Assembly: GCF_000282655.1 (NCBI RefSeq)
Contig: NZ_AKIV01000102.1
Location: forward strand, 1-42,106
DNA: 42,106 nucleotides
From: Polaromonas sp. CF318
GTDB lineage: Bacteria; Pseudomonadota; Gammaproteobacteria; Burkholderiales; Burkholderiaceae_C
Direction: 5' to 3'
Position 1 is the stretch's first letter. The number at the start of each line of letters is the position of its first letter. Below are positions 24,569 through 32,070 of this stretch, one piece after another. The notes beneath the pieces were generated by a model. It did not search any database. It saw nothing but the letters and a program-made list of their open reading frames with translations, and was not told where the DNA came from. A program made the translations under genes and the position numbers.

Positions 24569-25599
24569 GCGCGACGCTGAAAGCCGCCACCGGGAAAGCC
24601 GCGCCCCGCCCGCAGCCGCCGGCCGCGCCGGCTTCCCGCTTCAATCCCAAATACCTGCCGCTGGCGGCCACCATTTCGCTGTTTGTCGCCATGGCGAGCC
24701 TGGGCTCGGTGCTCTACAGCGGCTTCTTTTCTGCGCAGGTCTTCCTTAACCTGCTGGTGGACAACGCCTTCCTGGTCATCGTCGCCGTCGGCATGACCTT
24801 TGTCATTCTTTCGGGCGGCATAGACCTGTCCGTCGGTTCCGTGGTGGCGCTGACCACCATGGTGTCGGCCGCGCTGGTGGAGCAGCACGGCTGGAGCCCG
24901 GCCGCGGTGATCCCGCTGGTGCTGCTCATGGGCACGGCTTTCGGCGCTTTCATGGGCTTTTTGATCGAGCGTTTTCGCCTGCAGCCCTTTATCGTGACGC
25001 TGGCCGGGATGTTTCTGGCGCGCGGCCTGTGCTACCTGATCAGCGTCGACTCCATCAGCATCACCAACGAGTTTTATTCGGAGGTCTCGCAACTGCGCAT
25101 TCCCCTGTGGGAAGACGCCTCGCTGTCGATCAGCGCCCTGATTGCAGTCGCGGTGCTGCTGGCGGCGGTGTTCATCGCGCACTGCACGCCTTTCGGCCGC
25201 ACCGTCTACGCCGTCGGCGGCAATGAGCAGTCCGCGCTGCTGATGGGCTTGCCGGTGCGCCGCACGCTGGTCGGGGTTTACACGCTGTCCGGTTTTTGCT
25301 CGGCGCTGGCCGGTGTGGTTTTCACTTTCTACATGCTGTCGGGCTACGGGCTGCACGCCACCGGCCTGGAGCTGGACGCCATCGCCGCCGTGGTGATAGG
25401 CGGCACCCTGCTCAGCGGCGGCGTGGGTTACGTGGCCGGCACCCTGTTCGGCGTGTTGATGCTGGGCATCATCCAGACCCTGATTTCTTTCGACGGCAGC
25501 CTGAGTTCCTGGTGGACGCGCATTGTCGTCGGCGTCCTGCTGTTTGTTTTTTGCCTGCTGCAACGGCTGCTGGTGAAGCGCACACCCACCTCTTCCTGA
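24565..25599 (+). CDS. yjfF: Sugar ABC transporter permease, YjfF type
   Basis: A 344-residue permease, partner of YtfT. It contains VGMTFVILSGGIDLSVGSVVALT, RLQPFIVTLAGMFLARGLCYL, PFGRTVYAVGGNEQSALLMGL and GYGLHATGLELDAIAAVVIGGT, all typical of YjfF. The N-terminal 25 residues are Ala/Pro-rich and cytoplasmic. Its ATG overlaps the ytfT stop (ATGA). The dehydratase gene begins 19 bp after its stop codon, so transport and catabolism are in one transcription unit. Confidence 0.92.
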   Translation: MSATLKAATGKAAPRPQPPAAPASRFNPKYLPLAATISLFVAMASLGSVLYSGFFSAQVFLNLLVDNAFLVIVAVGMTFVILSGGIDLSVGSVVALTTMVSAALVEQHGWSPAAVIPLVLLMGTAFGAFMGFLIERFRLQPFIVTLAGMFLARGLCYLISVDSISITNEFYSEVSQLRIPLWEDASLSISALIAVAVLLAAVFIAHCTPFGRTVYAVGGNEQSALLMGLPVRRTLVGVYTLSGFCSALAGVVFTFYMLSGYGLHATGLELDAIAAVVIGGTLLSGGVGYVAGTLFGVLMLGIIQTLISFDGSLSSWWTRIVVGVLLFVFCLLQRLLVKRTPTSS

Positions 25600-25618
25600 A
25601 ACGACCCCACATCACCCC

Positions 25619-27355
25619 ATGACAAGCACCAAAAGAAAATTGCGTTCCACCGAATGGTTCGGCTCGGCCGACAAAAACGGTTTTATGTACCGCAGCTGGA
25701 TGAAGAACCAGGGCATTCCCGACCATGAGTTCGACGGCCGGCCCATCATCGGCATCTGCAACACCTGGTCGGAACTCACGCCCTGCAATGCGCACTTCCG
25801 CAAGATCGCCGAGCATGTGAAGCGCGGCATTTCGGAGGCGGGCGGTTTTCCGGTGGAGTTCCCGGTGTTCTCCAACGGCGAGTCCAACCTGCGGCCTACC
25901 GCCATGCTCACCCGCAACCTGGCCAGCATGGATGTGGAAGAGGCGATTCGCGGCAACCCGATTGATGCCGTGGTGCTACTCACCGGCTGCGACAAGACCA
26001 CGCCCGCGCTGCTGATGGGGGCGGCGAGCTGCGACATCCCGGCCATTGTGGTGACCGGCGGGCCCATGCTCAACGGCAAGCTTGAAGGCAAAAACATCGG
26101 CTCCGGCACGGCGGTGTGGCAGCTGCACGAGTCGCTGAAGGCGGGCGAAATCCAGCTGCACCAGTTCCTGGCGGCCGAGGGCGGCATGTCGCGTTCGGCC
26201 GGCACCTGCAACACCATGGGCACGGCCTCCACCATGGCCTGCATGGCCGAGGCGCTGGGCACCTCGCTGCCGCACAACGCGGCGATTCCCGCGGTGGACG
26301 CGCGCCGCTATGTGCTGGCGCAGATGTCGGGCGCGCGTGCCGTCGAGATGGCGCGCGAAGGGCTGACGCTGTCGAAAATCCTCACACGCGAAGCTTTCGA
26401 AAATGCGATCCGCGTCAACGCCGCCATCGGCGGCTCCACCAACGCGGTGATTCACCTCAAGGCCATCGCCGGCCGCATCGGCGTGCAGCTGGACCTGGAG
26501 GACTGGACGCGCATAGGCCGCAACACGCCCACCCTGGTCGACCTGCAGCCCTCCGGCCGTTTCCTGATGGAAGAGTTTTACTATGCCGGCGGCCTGCCCG
26601 CCGTGCTGCGCCGCCTGGGGGAGAACGGCCTGCTGCCGCACCCCGGCGCGCTCACCGTCAACGGCCGGTCGATATGGGACAACGTGCGCGAAGCCCCGCA
26701 GTACAACGACGAGGTGATTCGCCCGCTTGACAATCCCCTGATCGCCGACGGCGGCATTTGCATACTGCGCGGCAATCTGGCGCCGCGCGGCGCGGTGCTC
26801 AAACCTTCCGCGGCATCACCGGAGTTGCTCAAGCACCGCGGCCGCGCGGTTGTGTTCGAGAACCTGGAGCACTACAAGGAGCGCATCGTCGACGAGAACC
26901 TCGACATCGACGCCAGCTGCGTCATGGTCATGAAAAACTGCGGTCCCAAGGGCTACCCCGGCATGGCCGAAGTCGGCAACATGGGCCTGCCGCCCAAGCT
27001 GCTGCGCCAGGGCGTCAAGGACATGGTGCGCATCTCCGACGCGCGCATGAGCGGCACCGCTTACGGCACCGTGGTGCTGCACGTGGCGCCCGAAGCCGCG
27101 GCCGGCGGGCCGCTGGCCGCCGTGCGCGACGGCGACTGGATAGAACTCGACTGCGACCAGGGCCGCCTGCACCTGGACATCAGCGACGCCGAACTCGCCG
27201 AACGCCTCGCGGCGCTGCAGGGCAAGGCCGCGGCGGGCATGCGGGGCGGCTACCAGCGCCTGTACGTTGAGCACGTGCTGCAAGCCGACGAGGGCTGCGA
27301 TTTTGATTTCCTGGTCGGCTGCCGCGGCTCCGAAGTTCCCCGCCATTCCCACTAG
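25619..27355 (+). CDS. L-arabinonate dehydratase (IlvD/Edd family)
   Basis: A 578-residue [2Fe-2S] sugar-acid dehydratase converting L-arabinonate to L-2-keto-3-deoxyarabonate. The cluster cysteines are C56 (TPCNAHF), C124 (TGCDKTTP) and C197 (SAGTCNTMG), each three less than the numbering I recall for the Rhizobium leguminosarum L-arabinonate dehydratase. K126 follows in the metal-binding loop, and ISDARMSGTAYGTVVLH holds the catalytic serine. Global resemblance to that enzyme is strong along the whole length. No clear Shine-Dalgarno precedes the ATG, so translation may be coupled to the preceding permease. Related sugar-acid dehydratases act on D-xylonate or L-fuconate; the adjacent KDA dehydratase favours L-arabinonate. 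Confidence 0.92.
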   Translation: MTSTKRKLRSTEWFGSADKNGFMYRSWMKNQGIPDHEFDGRPIIGICNTWSELTPCNAHFRKIAEHVKRGISEAGGFPVEFPVFSNGESNLRPTAMLTRNLASMDVEEAIRGNPIDAVVLLTGCDKTTPALLMGAASCDIPAIVVTGGPMLNGKLEGKNIGSGTAVWQLHESLKAGEIQLHQFLAAEGGMSRSAGTCNTMGTASTMACMAEALGTSLPHNAAIPAVDARRYVLAQMSGARAVEMAREGLTLSKILTREAFENAIRVNAAIGGSTNAVIHLKAIAGRIGVQLDLEDWTRIGRNTPTLVDLQPSGRFLMEEFYYAGGLPAVLRRLGENGLLPHPGALTVNGRSIWDNVREAPQYNDEVIRPLDNPLIADGGICILRGNLAPRGAVLKPSAASPELLKHRGRAVVFENLEHYKERIVDENLDIDASCVMVMKNCGPKGYPGMAEVGNMGLPPKLLRQGVKDMVRISDARMSGTAYGTVVLHVAPEAAAGGPLAAVRDGDWIELDCDQGRLHLDISDAELAERLAALQGKAAAGMRGGYQRLYVEHVLQADEGCDFDFLVGCRGSEVPRHSH

Positions 27356-27396
27356 TCCGTGAATCCGTGAAGCTTCCTCCAACCTAGATCACATCC

Positions 27397-28326
27397 ATGA
27401 CCACGCTCCGCCAGCCGCGCTACCGCGGCATCTTCCCCGTTGCCCCCACCACCTTCACCGAGACCGGCGAACTGGACCTCGAGAGCCAGAAGCGCTGCAT
27501 CGACTTCATGATCGACGCCGGCTCGGACGGCATCTGCATCCTGGCCAACTTCTCCGAGCAATTCGTGTTGTCGGACGAAGAGCGCGAAACCCTGACCCGC
27601 ACCGTCCTTGAACATGTGGCCGGCCGCGTGCCGGTGATTGTGACCACCACCCATTTCGGCACCAAGATCTGCGCCGAGCGCAGCCGCCGCGCGCAGGACA
27701 TGGGCGCCGCCATGCTGATGGTCATGCCGCCCTACCACGGCGCCACCTTTCGCGTGAGCGAGCCGCAGATCTACGAGTTTTACGCGCGCCTGTCGGATGC
27801 GGTCAGCATCCCCATCATGATCCAGGATGCCCCCGCCAGCGGCACCGTGCTTTCGGCCTGCTTCCTCGCGCGCATGGCCCGCGAGATCGAACATGTCGCC
27901 TATTTCAAGATCGAAACCGCCGGCGCGGCATCCAAGCTGCGCGAGTTGATCCGCCTGGGTGGCCGCGCCGTGGAGGGCCCCTGGGACGGCGAAGAGGCCA
28001 TCACGCTGCTGCCCGACCTCGACGCCGGCGCGACCGGCTCCATGACCGGCGGCGGCTACCCCGACGGCATTCGCCCCATCATCGAGGCGCACCGCGCCGG
28101 TGATCACGAAAAGGCCTATGCCCTTTACCAGCAGTGGTTGCCGCTGATCAATTACGAAAACCGCCAGGCGGGGCTGCTGGCCGCCAAGGCCTTGATGAAG
28201 GAGGGCGGCGTGATCGCCTGCGAGGCGCCGCGCCACCCTTTTCCGGCCATGCACCCGGACACGCGCGCCGGGCTGCTGGCCACCGCCAGGCGGCTTGATC
28301 CGCTGGTGCTGCGCTGGGGGCGGTAG
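27397..28326 (+). CDS. L-2-keto-3-deoxyarabonate dehydratase (DapA superfamily)
   Basis: A 309-residue aldolase-class dehydratase converting L-2-keto-3-deoxyarabonate to 2-oxoglutarate semialdehyde. The Schiff-base lysine is K171 in VAYFKIE, the same position I recall for the Azospirillum brasilense enzyme. Also visible are FPVAPTTFTETGELDL, DGICILANFSEQF, MPPYHGATFRV, QDAPASGT, GPWDGEEAITLLPDL and the C-terminal RRLDPLVLRWGR. All are close to the Azospirillum protein, which makes this the most substrate-specific marker of the island. It is the last gene of the operon. A weak hairpin without T-run follows (28355-28377). Confidence 0.93.
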   Translation: MTTLRQPRYRGIFPVAPTTFTETGELDLESQKRCIDFMIDAGSDGICILANFSEQFVLSDEERETLTRTVLEHVAGRVPVIVTTTHFGTKICAERSRRAQDMGAAMLMVMPPYHGATFRVSEPQIYEFYARLSDAVSIPIMIQDAPASGTVLSACFLARMAREIEHVAYFKIETAGAASKLRELIRLGGRAVEGPWDGEEAITLLPDLDAGATGSMTGGGYPDGIRPIIEAHRAGDHEKAYALYQQWLPLINYENRQAGLLAAKALMKEGGVIACEAPRHPFPAMHPDTRAGLLATARRLDPLVLRWGR

Positions 28327-28423
28327 GCGCCGAGGGTGCCCCGGGTGCGGGGTTCAGGCCTGCGCCGTCTCGGCCTGCCCATGGTTTATTGGAGCAATTA
28401 CGCCCACAAATGTCATGGATAAA

Positions 28424-28465
28424 GCGATTTCGCGTTAATTAATCGCGGTCCTTGTATCAAATACA
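28424..28465. promoter_or_regulatory. Inverted repeats upstream of the haloacid dehalogenase gene
   Basis: Two nested elements are visible in an AT-rich stretch. GCGATT (28424-28429) is mirrored by AATCGC (28441-28446), with a TTAATTAA palindrome between them. TGTAT (28453-28457) is mirrored by ATACA (28461-28465) with a three-base spacer, 10 bp before the dehalogenase start. The second has the shape of a GntR-type operator. No regulator gene is adjacent, so the binding protein is unknown. Confidence 0.35.
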
Positions 28466-28475
28466 GTAGAGGGCC

Positions 28476-29183
28476 ATGGAAAAGCCCCGTTCCCATCCGC
28501 CTGCCGCGCTGCGCGCCGTGCTGTTCGACGCCTACGGCACGCTGTTCGACGTCTACAGCGTGGGCTTGCTGGCCGAGCAGCTGTTTCCTGGGAAAGGCGA
28601 AGCGCTGGGCCTACTGTGGCGTGACAAACAGATTGAATACACACGCCTGGTGACCACCAGCAACGGCGGCGCGCACTACCAGCCGTTCTGGGAGCTCACG
28701 CGCGCCGGCCTGCGTTATGCCTGCAAGCGCCTGGGCCTGGACCTCGGGCCGGGCCAGGAAGACCAGCTCATGAACCAGTACCGCCACCTGTCGGCCTTTC
28801 CGGAGAACCGGGAGGTCCTGCAGGCGCTGAAGGCGCGCGGCGTGGTCACCGGCATCCTGTCCAACGGCGACCCGTCCATGCTGGGCGTGGCCGTGCGCTC
28901 CGCCGGGCTCGAGGGCCTGCTGGACCACGTGATCAGCGTGGACGGCATCCGCAAATACAAGACCGCCCCCGAGGCCTATGCGCTGGGGCTGGAGGCCACC
29001 GGGCTGGAGGCCAGGCAGATCGCCTTTGTGAGCTGCAACGGCTGGGATGCGCTGGCGGCCACCTGGTACGGCTACCGCACGCTGTGGGTCAACCGCTACC
29101 AGCTGCCGTTCGAAGAACTGGGCACGCAGCCCGTGTACACCGGCAGCAGCCTGCGCGACGTGCTGGCGCTGCCTTTCCATTGA
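28476..29183 (+). CDS. (S)-2-haloacid dehalogenase, type II
   Basis: A 235-residue HAD-superfamily hydrolase that would remove halide from L-2-haloacids such as chloroacetate to give the 2-hydroxyacid. The nucleophile D18 is in [23 protein letters not shown] carries the substrate-arginine/lysine region, and [20 protein letters not shown] and [17 protein letters not shown] complete the haloacid dehalogenase type II pattern, distinct from phosphatase HADs. AGAGGG lies immediately upstream of the ATG. Malate synthase G follows 49 bp later on the same strand. Some family members have unknown natural substrates, so activity on haloacetate is a family-level prediction. Confidence 0.9.
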   Translation: MEKPRSHPPAALRAVLFDAYGTLFDVYSVGLLAEQLFPGKGEALGLLWRDKQIEYTRLVTTSNGGAHYQPFWELTRAGLRYACKRLGLDLGPGQEDQLMNQYRHLSAFPENREVLQALKARGVVTGILSNGDPSMLGVAVRSAGLEGLLDHVISVDGIRKYKTAPEAYALGLEATGLEARQIAFVSCNGWDALAATWYGYRTLWVNRYQLPFEELGTQPVYTGSSLRDVLALPFH

Positions 29184-29232
29184 CACCCGTTTTACGTTTT
29201 ATTCTCGGCTTATTGAAAAAAGGGACAACACC

Positions 29233-31482
29233 ATGAGCACCGACACCGCCAGCAACACCGCGCGCACCGCCAGTTACCGCCTCCAGGTGGCGACGGAGCT
29301 TTACCGCTTCATCGAGGACCACGTGCTGCCCGGCACCGGCGTGGCCAGCAGCGCGTTCTGGAAAGGCTTCGACGGCATCGTGGCCGACCTGGCGCCGAAA
29401 AACATCGCCCTGCTGGCCGAGCGCGACCGCCTGCAGGCTGAACTCGACGCCTGGCACAAGGCCAACCCCGGCCCCATCGCCGACATGGCGGCCTATCGCG
29501 GCTTCCTGGAAAAAATCGGCTACCTGGTTCCGCAGCCCAAAAAAGTCGGCATCACGACGGCCAAGGTGGACGACGAGCTGGCCGTGCAGGCCGGCCCCCA
29601 GCTTGTGGTGCCCATCCTGAACGCGCGCTACGCGCTCAACGCCGCCAACGCGCGCTGGGGCAGCCTCTACGACGCGCTCTACGGCACCGATGTGATCGCC
29701 GAAACCGACGGCGCCGAAAAGGGCAAGGGCTACAACCCGGTGCGCGGCGCCAAGGTGATTGAATACGCGCGTTACGTGCTGGACCGCACCGCGCCACTGA
29801 AAAAAGGCTCCCACATCGACTCGACCGGCTACACGGTCAGGGGGGGCGAGCTGGTCGTCGCGCTCAAGAACGGCAAGAAGGGCAAGAAGGGCGAGAAGAC
29901 CACCACGCTCAAGGACGGCAGCCAGTTCATGGGTTACCAGGGCAAGGCCTCGGAGCCCTCGTCGGTGCTGCTGCAGCACAACGGCCTGCACCTGGACATC
30001 CGCATGGACCGCGACACGCCCATAGGCCGGACGGACGCGGCCGGCGTGAGCGACCTGGTTGTCGAGGCCGCGCTGTCGACGATTCTGGACCTGGAAGATT
30101 CGGTCGCCGTGGTCGATGCCCAGGACAAGGTGCTGGCCTACCGCAACTGGCTGGGCATGTTGCAGGGCACGCTGACCGAAAGCGTGACCAAGGACGGCAA
30201 GACCTTCACCCGCGGCCTGAACCCGGACCGCGAATACACCTCGCCCAAGGGCCAGCCCGTCACCTTGCACGGCCGCTCGCTGATGTTCGTGCGCAATGTC
30301 GGGCACCTGATGACCAACCCGGCGGTGCTGTACACGGGCGCGGACGGCGCCACCCGCGAAATCCCCGAAGGTATCCTGGACGCCGTGGTCACCACCACGA
30401 TCGCCATCCACGACCTCAAGCGCAAGGGCAAGCCCGGCATCAAGAATTCGCGCAAGGGCTCGGTCTACATCGTCAAGCCCAAGATGCACGGCCCGGCCGA
30501 GGTCGCGTTTGCCGCCGAACTCTTCAGCCGCGTTGAAAAAATGCTGGGCCTGCCGGCCAGCACCGTCAAGCTCGGCATCATGGACGAAGAGCGCCGCACC
30601 AGCGTCAACCTCAAGGCCTGCATCGCCGCCGCTTCCAGCCGTGTGGCCTTCATCAACACCGGCTTCCTGGACCGCACCGGCGACGAGATGCATACCGCCA
30701 TGCATGCCGGCCCCATGATCCGCAAGGGCGACATGAAGACCAGCGCCTGGATCGCGGCCTATGAGAAAAACAATGTGCTGGTGGGCCTGGCCTGCGGCCT
30801 GCGCGGCAAGGCGCAGATCGGCAAGGGCATGTGGGCCATGCCCGACCTCATGAAAGCCATGATGGAACAGAAGATCGCGCACCCCAAAGCCGGCGCCAAC
30901 ACCGCCTGGGTGCCCAGCCCCACGGGTGCCACGCTGCACGCCTTGCACTACCACCAGGTCAAGGTCGGCAAGGTGCAACGAGAGCTGGAGAGGGTGGACG
31001 CCAACAAGGAGCGCGACGCCCTGCTCAACGGCTTGCTGCAAATCCCCGTGACACGCACGCCGGCCTGGAGCGCCGAAGCCCGGCAGCAGGAGCTGGACAA
31101 CAACGCCCAGGGCATCCTCGGCTACGTGGTGCGCTGGATAGACCAGGGCGTGGGCTGCTCCAAGGTGCCCGACATCCACAACGTGGGCCTGATGGAAGAC
31201 CGCGCCACGCTGCGCATTTCAAGCCAGCACATGGCCAACTGGCTGCTGCACGGTGTGGTGACCCAGGCGCAGGTGACGGAAACCTTTGAACGCATGGCCG
31301 CCGTGGTCGACAAACAAAACGCCGGCGACCCGCTGTACAAGCCCATGGCCGGGCACTTTGAGACTTCGGCGGCCTACAAGGCGGCCTGCGACCTGGTCTT
31401 CAAGGGCCTGGAGCAGCCCAGCGGCTACACCGAGCCCTTGCTGCATGCCTGGCGGCTCAAGGTGAAGGCCGGTACCGCTTAA
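29233..31482 (+). CDS. glcB: Malate synthase G
   Basis: A 749-residue cytoplasmic enzyme condensing glyoxylate and acetyl-CoA to malate. The start at 29233 has AGGGA upstream, and the family length (about 720-750) fits. Motifs include [37 protein letters not shown] with the magnesium-binding acidic residues, [17 protein letters not shown], and [36 protein letters not shown] near the C-terminus belongs to the catalytic lid region. A short lysine-rich insert ([11 protein letters not shown]) lies around residue 216. It follows a haloacid dehalogenase gene; together they could feed haloacetate or glycolate-derived glyoxylate into central metabolism. No glycolate oxidase gene is present here. Confidence 0.96.
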   Translation: MSTDTASNTARTASYRLQVATELYRFIEDHVLPGTGVASSAFWKGFDGIVADLAPKNIALLAERDRLQAELDAWHKANPGPIADMAAYRGFLEKIGYLVPQPKKVGITTAKVDDELAVQAGPQLVVPILNARYALNAANARWGSLYDALYGTDVIAETDGAEKGKGYNPVRGAKVIEYARYVLDRTAPLKKGSHIDSTGYTVRGGELVVALKNGKKGKKGEKTTTLKDGSQFMGYQGKASEPSSVLLQHNGLHLDIRMDRDTPIGRTDAAGVSDLVVEAALSTILDLEDSVAVVDAQDKVLAYRNWLGMLQGTLTESVTKDGKTFTRGLNPDREYTSPKGQPVTLHGRSLMFVRNVGHLMTNPAVLYTGADGATREIPEGILDAVVTTTIAIHDLKRKGKPGIKNSRKGSVYIVKPKMHGPAEVAFAAELFSRVEKMLGLPASTVKLGIMDEERRTSVNLKACIAAASSRVAFINTGFLDRTGDEMHTAMHAGPMIRKGDMKTSAWIAAYEKNNVLVGLACGLRGKAQIGKGMWAMPDLMKAMMEQKIAHPKAGANTAWVPSPTGATLHALHYHQVKVGKVQRELERVDANKERDALLNGLLQIPVTRTPAWSAEARQQELDNNAQGILGYVVRWIDQGVGCSKVPDIHNVGLMEDRATLRISSQHMANWLLHGVVTQAQVTETFERMAAVVDKQNAGDPLYKPMAGHFETSAAYKAACDLVFKGLEQPSGYTEPLLHAWRLKVKAGTA

Positions 31483-31488
31483 AGCGCG

Positions 31489-31758
31489 TTAAAGCTCGCC
31501 GGCATCCACCAGTTGCCGCTGCCGGATCACGACACGCAGGCTGGGATGGCCCGGCCTGCCCGAGCGGAACAGCATCACGTCGGCGTCCGCGCTGCCCAGG
31601 ACGCCGGCGACCTGTTCGGCGCTCATGCCCAGCAGGGCGGTGTTCTCCAGCACGGTGTGGGACCAGGCGCTGGCGCATAGCCAGAGCGCGCCGGCCGCCA
31701 GCCAGGGAAGCCGGAAACCGGCGAAAACAGGCCTAAATGACGCCAGAACAGGCTCCAT
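31489..31758 (-). CDS. Small exported hypothetical protein
   Basis: An 89-residue reading frame, convergent with glcB and ending 6 bp from its stop. The N-terminus has a signal-like hydrophobic segment (LPWLAAGALWLCASAWS, about 18-34) and the C-terminal half is SAEQVAGVLGSADADVMLFR followed by a basic stretch. I do not recognise a family. No good Shine-Dalgarno precedes the ATG at 31758, so the start, and the gene itself, are uncertain. Coding is supported mainly by the plausible signal peptide and the absence of any other gene here. Confidence 0.4.
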   Translation of the reverse strand: MEPVLASFRPVFAGFRLPWLAAGALWLCASAWSHTVLENTALLGMSAEQVAGVLGSADADVMLFRSGRPGHPSLRVVIRQRQLVDAGEL

Positions 31759-32070
31759 GGAGGTTCAGGGCCGCCGCGGCGCTGAAAGTGTTGCGCCGAA
31801 CCGACCTTTACAAAGAAGCGCCGATCTTACAAAAAACCCTCCTTCAACCGTGCGTTCGGAGGATTTAAGCGGCAGCTTGCGCCGAGTTGCCCCAAGAGCG
31901 CGGCACAAATCGTATGTGTACAGGAGAAACCAAATGAAACACTTTGCAAGCATCTCAAAGGAAACACGGTTGGCCTTTACCCTAGACATCTCTCTGGCCC
32001 CCGGCACGTATGGTTGCAAGCTGGCTGGCTGAGCGCTCTCACCTTTTATTTCCGGAAATCCTGGCTCCAG
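31759..32070. other. 312-bp gap before the DUF1631 gene
   Basis: This stretch has lower GC than its surroundings between about 31800 and 32000. It contains two similar short motifs (TTTACAAAG at about 31805 and CTTACAAAA at about 31827) and two copies of TTGCGCCGA (about 31789 and 31877), which could be regulatory. Its only coding candidate is the 32-codon micro-ORF at 31934-32032 listed separately. No terminator is seen. The promoter of the DUF1631 gene presumably lies here, but I cannot assign -35 and -10 boxes with confidence. Confidence 0.5.
31934..32032 (+). CDS. Candidate micro-ORF / leader peptide upstream of DUF1631 gene
   Basis: A 32-codon reading frame with an excellent Shine-Dalgarno (AGGAG, 7 bases before ATG), better than that of the large gene 38 bp downstream. 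The peptide begins MKHFASISKETRLAFTL and ends GCKLAG, with no run of one amino acid that would suggest attenuation. It may be a leader peptide, a small protein in its own right, or chance. I do not recognise any family. Confidence 0.4.
   Translation: MKHFASISKETRLAFTLDISLAPGTYGCKLAG

Noticed and set aside
28355..28377. CAGGCC/GGCCTG hairpin after the KDA dehydratase gene as operon terminator
   Set aside because: The stem is six base pairs with an 11-base loop and no T-run follows, so it is not a convincing intrinsic terminator.
29089..31179. 696-codon minus-strand open frame antisense to malate synthase G
   Set aside because: The plus strand encodes an unmistakable malate synthase G over the same bases; the antisense product has no recognisable motif and a His/Gly/Val-rich composition.
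32014..32070. Upstream extension of the DUF1631 protein to the ATG at 32014
   Set aside because: The extra 19 residues (from MQAGWLSALTFYFRK) lack family resemblance, overlap the micro-ORF in another frame, and the ATG at 32071 gives the family-like start.
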